This document shows positions 39,176 to 46,649 of a stretch of 64,000 nt of DNA, piece after piece (the stretch's first letter is position 1; every line of letters begins with the position of its first letter). Below the pieces are notes generated by a model. The model searched no databases. It worked only from the letters and a program-made list of their open reading frames with translations, and was not told the origin of the DNA. This DNA is from Reichenbachiella versicolor. GTDB lineage: Bacteria; Bacteroidota; Bacteroidia; Cytophagales; Cyclobacteriaceae. The stretch is taken from contig NZ_QFZQ01000013.1 of NCBI RefSeq assembly GCF_003171675.1, positions 1 to 64,000 on the forward strand, given 5' to 3'. A program made the position numbers and the translations under genes.

Positions 39176-39745
39176 ATGAAAGTTAAAAAAGAGACAAAAG
39201 AAGTAATAACAGTGCTAGCCATATTTGGGCTTTTATATTTCACAGGATGGGGCAAACATGTATCAGCTTTTATGCAAAAAGGTATCCTAATGACTGGAAT
39301 CATTTCCCCCACCATTATACAAGAAAAGGAAGCCGTTTCTGCTGATTATAATTTTTTATTATCAGACGCTGAAGGAAACAAAGTCAACTTTAATGAGTTC
39401 AAAGGCAAGTACATTTTTCTGAACTTTTGGGCCACGTGGTGCCCCCCATGCATTGCTGAAATGCCTGACATCAATGATCTTTATTTAAAAGTTGAAAACT
39501 CAAATACCAAATTCGTAATGATTAATCTAGATCAAAACTTCGAAAAAGCTAAAGAATACATTGCTAAAAAAGGATACGAATTTCCCATTTATAAAATCTC
39601 TTCTCGACGCCCTGAAGTTTTTCAATCACAATCCATCCCCACTACGTTTATTATTTCCCCTGAAGGTAAAATCATCGTTAAGAAAACTGGAATGGCCAAG
39701 TATAATACTGAAGAAATACGAAACCTCCTAAGCCCAACAAAATGA
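39176..39745 (+). CDS. Membrane-anchored TlpA/ResA-like thioredoxin
   Basis: An N-terminal membrane anchor (about 9-27) is followed by a thioredoxin-fold domain with FWATWCPPCIAEMPDI (C89 and C92) and the cis-Pro segment SIPTTFIISPEG. The redox domain would face the periplasm and reduce or oxidise envelope protein disulfides, for example in cytochrome c maturation. It is divergent from tex with ~100 bp between. Confidence 0.85.
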   Translation: MKVKKETKEVITVLAIFGLLYFTGWGKHVSAFMQKGILMTGIISPTIIQEKEAVSADYNFLLSDAEGNKVNFNEFKGKYIFLNFWATWCPPCIAEMPDINDLYLKVENSNTKFVMINLDQNFEKAKEYIAKKGYEFPIYKISSRRPEVFQSQSIPTTFIISPEGKIIVKKTGMAKYNTEEIRNLLSPTK

Positions 39746-39836
39746 AGCTCTGATAGAGAAGCTATAAAATCTCAAATCATAACGTATAACAGACTCTATT
39801 TTTCGGATTTAACAATAACTACGATAAAACAACAGG

Positions 39837-39868
39837 TTTATAAATATACCAATTGGTATATTTATAAA
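39837..39868. promoter_or_regulatory. Perfect 32-bp palindrome, likely TetR operator
   Basis: The two 16-bp arms (39837-39852 and 39853-39868) are exactly complementary, centred on TACCAATTGGTA. It lies 18 bp before the TetR gene and covers its probable -33 element, so autoregulation is likely. Confidence 0.85.
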
Positions 39869-39882
39869 ATCAACTAACTTTG
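39853..39882 (+). promoter_or_regulatory. Promoter of the TetR gene
   Basis: TTG at 39853-39855 and TAACTTTG at 39875-39882 (exact TAnnTTTG) are 19 bp apart. The box ends only 4 bp before the ATG at 39887, so transcription would start at or near the start codon: a leaderless or nearly leaderless mRNA. Confidence 0.65.
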
Positions 39883-39886
39883 CCAT

Positions 39887-40483
39887 ATGTTGACGAAAGC
39901 GGAGAAAACAAAACAATATATACTGGAAACAGTAGGTCCATACTTCAACAAGCATGGTTATACTGGAACTAGTCTTTCTGATATTACAAAAGCAACCGGT
40001 CTCAGCAAAGGCGCTATCTATGGCAACTTTGAGAATAAAGAAGAACTAGCCTTGGAAGCGTTCAATTATAATATCCGACAAGCGATGGGCACACTTCGGG
40101 CACATATGGACATGGAAGCACCTGGCATATCCAAGCTTTTTGCGATCACTAATTTCTACAGGTCCTACTATCTTGACAACAAACTATCCGGAGGCTGTCC
40201 TATGTTGAACATGGGAATCGATTCTATGAATCACAACAGTATTTTATATAATAGAGTGGTAGATGTAATGAATAAACTTGTCAAAGGCCTATCAGATTTA
40301 ATTGAACAAGCTAAGAGTGAAGGTGCGATAAAAGATGAAATTGATTCTGACTACTATGCCAATCAAATGTATGCTCAAATTCAAGGAAGTATATTCATGT
40401 CGTATATGAGAAATAACAACAGACAAATGGTAGATATGATGAACAGTATAGACCAAGTAATTAGAAAAGAATTAATGACCTAA
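39887..40483 (+). CDS. TetR/AcrR-family transcriptional regulator
   Basis: This 198-residue protein has an N-terminal helix-turn-helix (about 10-55; TSLSDITKATGLSKGAIYG) and a ligand-binding domain with the GGCPMLNMGID segment; a G-C-P motif is typical of one subgroup, several members of which sense reactive or small electrophilic compounds. A 32-bp palindrome precedes it. The alpha/beta hydrolase gene follows after 28 bp and is the likely regulated partner. The ligand is unknown. Confidence 0.9.
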   Translation: MLTKAEKTKQYILETVGPYFNKHGYTGTSLSDITKATGLSKGAIYGNFENKEELALEAFNYNIRQAMGTLRAHMDMEAPGISKLFAITNFYRSYYLDNKLSGGCPMLNMGIDSMNHNSILYNRVVDVMNKLVKGLSDLIEQAKSEGAIKDEIDSDYYANQMYAQIQGSIFMSYMRNNNRQMVDMMNSIDQVIRKELMT

Positions 40484-40511
40484 AAATACCTTTCAGTATA
40501 AAAACACACTC

Positions 40512-41390
40512 ATGAAAACACTCATTAAACTATTTTTCAAAACAACCTCATTCTTAGCACCTAAAATCGCAGGCAGGTTAGCATTCGACTTATTTCAAAA
40601 ACCCCTCAACAAAAAACTAAGGGATAAGGAAAAATTATTTTTCAACAATGCTGAAAGCTTTAGTATAAAATTTCCTTTAGAAGATATTGAATGCTATGAA
40701 CTAGGCCCTACTGATGGAGATTTAGTCATATTAGTACACGGATGGGAATCTAATGCCGCTAGCATGTCAGCTATTGCAGAGCAGCTGGCTCAGGATGACT
40801 TTCATGTTATTATTTTTAATCTACCCGCACATGGATATTCCAAGCTTACCAAAACTAACCTCAAAATGTGTAAAGATGCTTTAATGGCTGTAATCAATCA
40901 CATTAACCCCATGGAACCTTTTTCAATTGTTTCGCACTCATTTGGTTCAGCTGTCACTTCATATACATTAGCCAACACGTCACATACTATCAATCAATTG
41001 GTATTCTTGACCACTCCAAATAAACTGACTGATGTATTTCTGGAATTCGGATCTTTCATCGGGTTAAATCAAAAGTCTCAGAAAAGACTTAATGACCTAG
41101 CATCTGGTATTCTTGGTGAACCTCTAGAGTCATTACAAATCGAAAAACTGGGACAACGCGCTCAATTCAAAAAATTGACCATCATCCACGATAAACATGA
41201 TAAAATTATTAGTATCGAAAAAGCTAGACGTGTTCATCACGAAATTACAAGCAGTGAATTAATAGAAACAGAGAATAAGGGACACTATAGAATGCTTTGG
41301 GATCAAGAAGTAATCAACTTGGTATCTAAAGCTTTAATCAACGATAGCAAACCACAAAGAAGTGTCATCCCTGAGACAGTAAACGCTTAA
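40512..41390 (+). CDS. Alpha/beta hydrolase
   Basis: A 292-residue alpha/beta hydrolase with HGW (oxyanion region, VILVHGWESNAASM), nucleophile Ser143 in SIVSHSFGSAV, a probable acid Asp near residue 235 (IIHDKHDKIIS) and His near 265 (NKGHYRML). There is no signal peptide; the N-terminal ~30 residues are hydrophobic and amphipathic and may bind membrane. The substrate is unknown. Transcribed with the TetR gene, which probably controls it. Confidence 0.85.
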   Translation: MKTLIKLFFKTTSFLAPKIAGRLAFDLFQKPLNKKLRDKEKLFFNNAESFSIKFPLEDIECYELGPTDGDLVILVHGWESNAASMSAIAEQLAQDDFHVIIFNLPAHGYSKLTKTNLKMCKDALMAVINHINPMEPFSIVSHSFGSAVTSYTLANTSHTINQLVFLTTPNKLTDVFLEFGSFIGLNQKSQKRLNDLASGILGEPLESLQIEKLGQRAQFKKLTIIHDKHDKIISIEKARRVHHEITSSELIETENKGHYRMLWDQEVINLVSKALINDSKPQRSVIPETVNA

Positions 41391-41487
41391 TTGAAGGCTC
41401 CACCTGTCGATAACTAATCTCACTTATAATTTTCCAATACACGACACAGTTATATATCTGTTATGTATTATATAAAATGTTAATGTT

Positions 41488-41934
41488 ATGAATAAGATGA
41501 GCTTGACCCTTTTTGGGTTATTAATATCACTTGGAGTCTATGCACAGGATTTCACCGCCTATCAGGCATATCAAATAAGAGAAGGTATCCAACTAGAAAT
41601 CAAAGACATCAAAAAGGTGGCTAAATATGGTTGGGATAATCTTGAAATCACTTATACAGTAACGAACGAAACAGATTTTGATATTCACAAACTGGACTTC
41701 AACATCCACTTAATTGACAATCATAATCAAGCTATTGGCACTGTAGAAGCACATGCTTTTTCATTACCAAAACATTCTGAGGAAGAAAGACACTATACCG
41801 ACGCTAAAACGGAATTTGGCAGCGCTAAAATCAAAAAAGAAATAGGTGAAATAGTACAAATGGACGTATACGTTGACAAAGATTCACTAACCGTTGCTTC
41901 CATCAAAACAGTCGCAGAAATCATACAAGATTAG
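41488..41934 (+). CDS. Secreted protein of unknown function
   Basis: A 148-residue protein with a signal peptide (MSLTLFGLLISLGVYAQ) and ~125 residues of beta-rich sequence (LEITYTVTNETDFDIHKLDF) suggesting an immunoglobulin-like fold of the FxLYD/DUF type. I do not recognise the family firmly. It is a single gene. Confidence 0.5.
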   Translation: MNKMSLTLFGLLISLGVYAQDFTAYQAYQIREGIQLEIKDIKKVAKYGWDNLEITYTVTNETDFDIHKLDFNIHLIDNHNQAIGTVEAHAFSLPKHSEEERHYTDAKTEFGSAKIKKEIGEIVQMDVYVDKDSLTVASIKTVAEIIQD

Positions 41935-42093
41935 CACAGTATTTTGGATCCTTAGAACAATAATTTAAAGAGATTTTTGTTTCAGAAGAGACCAGCGACA
42001 ATAAAGATCCCCAATCTATGTAAAATAAATAAATCTAAGAAACGGGTATCGATCTTCAATAAAAACAACAAAGAGTACTTGACAGACAAAACT

Positions 42094-42122
42094 AAAAACG
42101 CCCCCAAACGGAGGCGTTTTTT
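42094..42122. terminator. Bidirectional terminator downstream of galT
   Basis: AAAAACGCC (42094-42102) pairs with GGCGTTTTT (42113-42121), giving T runs on both strands. It lies between the convergent secreted-protein gene and galT. Confidence 0.9.
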
Positions 42123-42153
42123 ATATATGTATTAAGCTCTAATTATTCATTAA

Positions 42154-43176
42154 TCATAATTCTCTAAGAATTTTCGCAGCTCCTTCAGCTGTGATATCTC
42201 TCTGAGGACCAGCCATCATCTCATATCCTACCATGAATTTTTTCACTGTAGCAGATCTCAACAAGGGTGGATAGAAGTGCATATGCAAATGCCATTCTGG
42301 ATAATCCTTTCCATCTGTAGGCGCTTGATGGATACCAGCCGAATATGGAAATGGACAATCAAAGACTTTATCATATTTAGCAGCTAGTGTTTTCAAGCAA
42401 TCTGCATAACCTTCTTCTTCAGCTTCAGTCAACTCCATGATATTAGTTAGATGCCTCTTAGAAACAATCATAGCTTCAAACGGCCACACTGCCCAAAATG
42501 GAACTAAAGCTACAAAGTGATCATTTTCATAAATAATTCTCTCCTGCTTCTCTAATTCTTTGGCTAGGTAATCAGCCAACATACTTCTTCCAGTTTTTTC
42601 GTAGTAAGCCAATTGATTTCTTGACTCTTTCTCTACTTCATTAGGAATATTCTTCTGAGCCCAGATCTGACCATGTGGGTGAGGGTTACTACACCCCATT
42701 ATCTCCCCTTTGTTTTCAAAGATCTGCACGTGATTAATGAAATCCATGGATCCTAGCTCTTTGTATTGAGCCTTCCATTCCTTCACTACTTTTACGATTC
42801 CCTCAATTGGCATACTTCCCAATTGCTGACTATGATCCGGAGAGAAGCATATAACTCTACAAATCCCTTGCTCAGATTCAGCAATAAAAAGATCATCCTC
42901 GTCAATACCTCCTGCTGGTACATCTGCCTGAAGTGCCCCAAAGTCATTTTGAAAAACGAAAACATCCTTGTAGTCAGGGTTTACTTCTCCATTAATCCTA
43001 GTATTACCAGGACATAGAAAACAATTTGGATCATAGCTTACGCCTTCAGATTTTGCTGCTTCTTCTGTTTTACCTTGCCAAGGTCTTTTCGACCTATGTG
43101 GAGATACTAATACCCACTCACCAGTCAAGATATTTAATCTTCGGTGCGCGTGATCTGTTATATCAAATGTGCTCAT
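42154..43176 (-). CDS. galT: UDP-glucose-hexose-1-phosphate uridylyltransferase
   Basis: A 340-residue Leloir enzyme transferring UMP between UDP-glucose and galactose-1-phosphate. It has the active-site SNPHPHGQIWA (nucleophile His168 in H-P-H) and the zinc-binding pair CFLC (C52, C55). Last of galE-galK-galT, 6 bp behind galK. Confidence 0.96.
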   Translation of the reverse strand: MSTFDITDHAHRRLNILTGEWVLVSPHRSKRPWQGKTEEAAKSEGVSYDPNCFLCPGNTRINGEVNPDYKDVFVFQNDFGALQADVPAGGIDEDDLFIAESEQGICRVICFSPDHSQQLGSMPIEGIVKVVKEWKAQYKELGSMDFINHVQIFENKGEIMGCSNPHPHGQIWAQKNIPNEVEKESRNQLAYYEKTGRSMLADYLAKELEKQERIIYENDHFVALVPFWAVWPFEAMIVSKRHLTNIMELTEAEEEGYADCLKTLAAKYDKVFDCPFPYSAGIHQAPTDGKDYPEWHLHMHFYPPLLRSATVKKFMVGYEMMAGPQRDITAEGAAKILREL

Positions 43177-43182
43177 GTTGTT

Positions 43183-44304
43183 TTATACGGCAGTTACGCC
43201 ATTAGAAATTTTGACATCGTAGAATGAAACCTCTTTCCCGGTTTTCTCTTTGTAGTGAGGTGCAATAGCTGCTTTAAATTCTTCAACCTGATCTTCTTTG
43301 ACAAGGTTGATCGTACAACCTCCAAATCCTCCTCCCATCATTCTAGAACCAATAACAGCATTATGATCTTTAGCAAAAGCGGCCAATACGTCCAATTCAT
43401 CACAACTCACTTTATACCTAACACTAAGCCCTTCGTGAGTTTCATACATTAATTGACCTACCTTGATCAAGTCTCCTGCAGCAATTGCCTCTACTGCATC
43501 TTCAACTCTTTTAATTTCTCTAATTACGTAAGTACATCTCGCAATTACTTCTTTAGACACTTTGTCTTTGATGACCTCTAAGTCTTCTAAAGTAGCGTCT
43601 CTTAAGCTTTTGACTTCAGGTTTAAACTCTTGAATTGCTTTTACCCCTGTTTCACATTCTTGTCTTCTGGTGTTATATTCTGTTGAGGCTAATGAATGCT
43701 TTACATTCGTATCGCATAACAATACGCTATATCCCGAAAAATCACCTTGAACTACTTTGTGCTCAAACGTACGACAGTCAATCTGAATAAAGGCGTCTTC
43801 TTTACCAAACACTACTGCATACTGATCCATGATACCGCACATTACTCCAGCATACTCATGCTCGGCTTTCTGTGCCAACTTAGCTATTTCAAGTCTTTCC
43901 AATTTCAAATCGAAAAACTCACTGACTGCATACATAAAGCCACAAGACAAAGCAGCTGAAGAAGAAAGGCCTGCCCCCAAAGGAATATTACCTCCAAATG
44001 AACACTTGAATGCTGGAACATTGACCCCTTTTTTTCTCATTAGGTCAAGTAGACCGATACAGTAGTTAGCCCATCCTTTCTTGGACTTCTCCAGATTATC
44101 TGCAGGAAAAGAAATGGAATCGTTTATATCTAGAGCAATCAACTCCGTAATATTCCCATCTACTTCTTCGATGGTAAACTCCATCGCCTTGTCAATCGCT
44201 CCCGGTAGTACAAACCCATCATTATAATCAGTATGTTCACCGATCAAGTTGATTCTACCTGGAGACTTTACTTTCAACATCTTTTTAACTTGTACCTCAC
44301 TCAT
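43183..44304 (-). CDS. galK: Galactokinase
   Basis: A 373-residue GHMP kinase with SPGRINLIGEHTDYNDGFV (galactose-binding signature), PLGAGLSSSAALS (ATP loop) and MMGGGFGGCTINL (third motif). It phosphorylates galactose in the cytoplasm. It lies 7 bp after galE and 6 bp before galT, so one operon. Confidence 0.96.
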   Translation of the reverse strand: MSEVQVKKMLKVKSPGRINLIGEHTDYNDGFVLPGAIDKAMEFTIEEVDGNITELIALDINDSISFPADNLEKSKKGWANYCIGLLDLMRKKGVNVPAFKCSFGGNIPLGAGLSSSAALSCGFMYAVSEFFDLKLERLEIAKLAQKAEHEYAGVMCGIMDQYAVVFGKEDAFIQIDCRTFEHKVVQGDFSGYSVLLCDTNVKHSLASTEYNTRRQECETGVKAIQEFKPEVKSLRDATLEDLEVIKDKVSKEVIARCTYVIREIKRVEDAVEAIAAGDLIKVGQLMYETHEGLSVRYKVSCDELDVLAAFAKDHNAVIGSRMMGGGFGGCTINLVKEDQVEEFKAAIAPHYKEKTGKEVSFYDVKISNGVTAV

Positions 44305-44311
44305 CTTACCA

Positions 44312-45328
44312 TCAATTTAATTTTTGCTGCCAAGCCCAGGCAGACTTCATCATCTCATCTAATCCTAACTCTGCTTTCCAACCCAGCTCTTCATTAGCTA
44401 AAGTCGTATCAGCATACGTTTGTTCTACATCACCTGCTCTTCTATCTACTATTTTGTAATTCAACTTCAAATCGTTTACTCGTTCGAAAGTATTCACAAC
44501 TTCAAGAACAGACGAACCCTTACCAGTTCCTAGGTTGAAGAACTCATAGTTAGCTTTATTCTTCTTACCCAATAATCTATCTACTGCAATGACATGTGCC
44601 TTAGCTAGATCCACAACATGGATATAATCTCTCACTGCTGTACCATCTGGAGTACCATAATCATCTCCAAAAATACTCAATTGCTCTCTGATCCCTGCAG
44701 CGGTCTGTGTTACGAATGGAATTAAGTTATTTGGAACTCCCAATGGTAACTCCCCAATCTCCGCAGTTTCATGTGCACCGACAGGATTAAAATATCTCAA
44801 TGCGATCAGTTGATACTTTTCATTTGATCTAGCCGCATCTCTCAATATATCCTCATTGATTTTTTTAGTGTTCCCGTAAGTAGATTCTGCGGGTTTAAAT
44901 GGAGTTTGCTCTGTAACTGGAAGCTGATCCGGCTGGCCATATACGGTACAAGAAGACGAAAATGCCATATTAGGAACATTATACTCATCCATTAACTCCA
45001 ATAAATTCAACAAGCACTGAATATTATTTCTATAGTAATGAAGTGGAATCTGCATAGATTCACCAACTGCCTTACTCGCTGCAAAATGGATGATAGCATC
45101 AAACTTGTTATTTGCAAAAAGCTCTTTCAATGCGTCATAATCTCTGAGGTCAAGTTTTACAAACTCAACTTTCTGACCCGTGATTTTTTCTATTCCAGCA
45201 ATAGCACTTTCTTTAGAGTTGGACAGATCATCGACTATAGTTATCTCATATCCGCTATTGATTAATTCTACTGCAGTATGCGAACCGATGTATCCTGCAC
45301 CTCCTGTAACGAGTATTTTATTGGCCAT
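44312..45328 (-). CDS. galE: UDP-glucose 4-epimerase
   Basis: A 338-residue short-chain dehydrogenase-like epimerase with GGAGYIGSHTAVELI (NAD site, 8-22), FSSSCTVYG and the YGNTK catalytic Tyr-Lys pair, and GEIGELPLGVPNNLIPF in the substrate region. It converts UDP-galactose to UDP-glucose. First gene of the gal operon, divergent from a Nudix-type regulator. Confidence 0.95.
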   Translation of the reverse strand: MANKILVTGGAGYIGSHTAVELINSGYEITIVDDLSNSKESAIAGIEKITGQKVEFVKLDLRDYDALKELFANNKFDAIIHFAASKAVGESMQIPLHYYRNNIQCLLNLLELMDEYNVPNMAFSSSCTVYGQPDQLPVTEQTPFKPAESTYGNTKKINEDILRDAARSNEKYQLIALRYFNPVGAHETAEIGELPLGVPNNLIPFVTQTAAGIREQLSIFGDDYGTPDGTAVRDYIHVVDLAKAHVIAVDRLLGKKNKANYEFFNLGTGKGSSVLEVVNTFERVNDLKLNYKIVDRRAGDVEQTYADTTLANEELGWKAELGLDEMMKSAWAWQQKLN

Positions 45329-45352
45329 TTCTAATGTGGTTAATAATTTAGC

Positions 45353-45376
45353 TTAACTTTATAAACGTAAAGATAA
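45353..45376. promoter_or_regulatory. Probable operator between galE and the Nudix-type regulator
   Basis: The half-sites TTAACTTTA and TAAAGATAA are inverted around a 6-bp spacer, with one mismatch in nine. It is 25 bp upstream of galE and 34 bp upstream of the regulator's GTG. On the galE side it overlaps a weak -7-like TACGTTTA. Confidence 0.5.
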
Positions 45377-45409
45377 CGGTTAATTTTAAATATTTCTACT
45401 AAATTTACG

Positions 45410-46135
45410 GTGAACCTCAAAAAAACTATGGTATTATCAAACACTTATTATTATGGTAACCACCCGATTTTAGTAGCGGTGGATAATATTATTTTCGGTT
45501 TTGACACTGTGGAGGAGAGACTAAAAGTTCTTCTTTTCAAACGACTTGTAGAACCCTATGCTGGTGAGTGGTCTCTCATCGGCTCCTTTGTGCAAGAAGG
45601 TCAAAACATAGATGATGCTGCTTCAAGCGTCCTTGAAGAGCTAACAGGAATCACAGGCCTGTACCTTGAGCAATTAAAAACTTATGGTAATGCTGATCGT
45701 GATACAGGAGAACGCGTAATTTCAATTGCTTACTATAGTCTCTTGAAGCTTGAAGAGGACAATGCACAGCTTAGAGATCAACATGATTCGTTTTGGTTTG
45801 ATATATCTGAAGTTCCTAATCTAGTTCTAGATCACGGACAAATGGTAAAAGATGCCATTCGCAAACTAAAAATCAAAGCAAGGCGTAGCCCTATCGGATT
45901 TGAGCTTTTACCTGAAAAATTCACTTTGCGCCAGTTTAAAAGTCTTTATGAACAGATCTATCAAGCAGAAATTGATGATCGCAATTTCCGTAAAAAAATC
46001 TTGGCAACAGGATTACTTGATAAATTAGAAGAAAAGGACAAAACCACCTCTAAGAAAGGTGCTTTCTTATACACATTCAATAAAGAGAAGTATGATGAAT
46101 ACTTGAGCAGAGGGTTTGACATTCAATTCCATTGA
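45410..46135 (+). CDS. NrtR-like Nudix-domain transcriptional regulator
   Basis: This 241-residue protein has an N-terminal Nudix fold (about 20-150) and a C-terminal winged helix (about 165-235, LLPEKFTLRQFKSLYEQIYQ), the layout of NrtR and of the Bacteroidota arabinose regulator. The Nudix box is degenerate: the usual E and RExxEE residues are replaced (GSFVQEGQNIDDAASSVLEE), so it probably senses a ligand rather than hydrolysing one. Start is either GTG 45410 or ATG 45428. Divergence from galETK makes control of galactose use the best guess. Confidence 0.8.
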   Translation: MNLKKTMVLSNTYYYGNHPILVAVDNIIFGFDTVEERLKVLLFKRLVEPYAGEWSLIGSFVQEGQNIDDAASSVLEELTGITGLYLEQLKTYGNADRDTGERVISIAYYSLLKLEEDNAQLRDQHDSFWFDISEVPNLVLDHGQMVKDAIRKLKIKARRSPIGFELLPEKFTLRQFKSLYEQIYQAEIDDRNFRKKILATGLLDKLEEKDKTTSKKGAFLYTFNKEKYDEYLSRGFDIQFH

Positions 46136-46238
46136 TTCATACTGTTTAAGCGAAACTAATGGTATTTTAATACAGAATGTTGTTTTTAAGACAGCCTACC
46201 TATGACATATTGATTGTAAGTCAATTATGTTTACAGAT

Positions 46239-46649
46239 ATGAAATCAACTTTAGCCTTGGCTCTTCTTTTTGCATTACTATGTATTCGTTGCAAATCAAC
46301 TCAACCTGTCCAAGAAATAAATACTTCAGTGAAAGAAATCATTTTTGGTAGTGGTGGTGGTTTTACTGGTGTGTCATCAAAGAAAAAACTATTAATCAAC
46401 GAAAAGAAGCTAATATGGAGAGACAAAGTTTTGAACTTAAAAGAGGAAACTATCGTTGATCTCACCACCAAGTTTGATCTTGACTCAATGCTAAATATTC
46501 AATTTACTAAACCAGGTAATCTGACCTATAGCATTACTTTAACGTCTGGAAACAAAACAAACAAAATAACTTGGGGCAAGCATAATTCACCTCCTCCCCT
46601 TATCGTTAGTGAACTATATTCATTTTTAACAGCAATTTCTCATGAATAA
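46239..46649 (+). CDS. Lipoprotein of unknown function
   Basis: A 136-residue protein: lipoprotein signal (ALALLFALLCIRC), then FGSGGGFTGVSSK, a Gly-rich turn seen in a group of small Bacteroidota lipoproteins, and a short alpha/beta region. No function is known. It overlaps the M4 peptidase start by 8 bp, so the two are translationally coupled; a role as inhibitor or chaperone of the peptidase is speculation. An alternative ATG is at 46227. Confidence 0.6.
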   Translation: MKSTLALALLFALLCIRCKSTQPVQEINTSVKEIIFGSGGGFTGVSSKKKLLINEKKLIWRDKVLNLKEETIVDLTTKFDLDSMLNIQFTKPGNLTYSITLTSGNKTNKITWGKHNSPPPLIVSELYSFLTAISHE

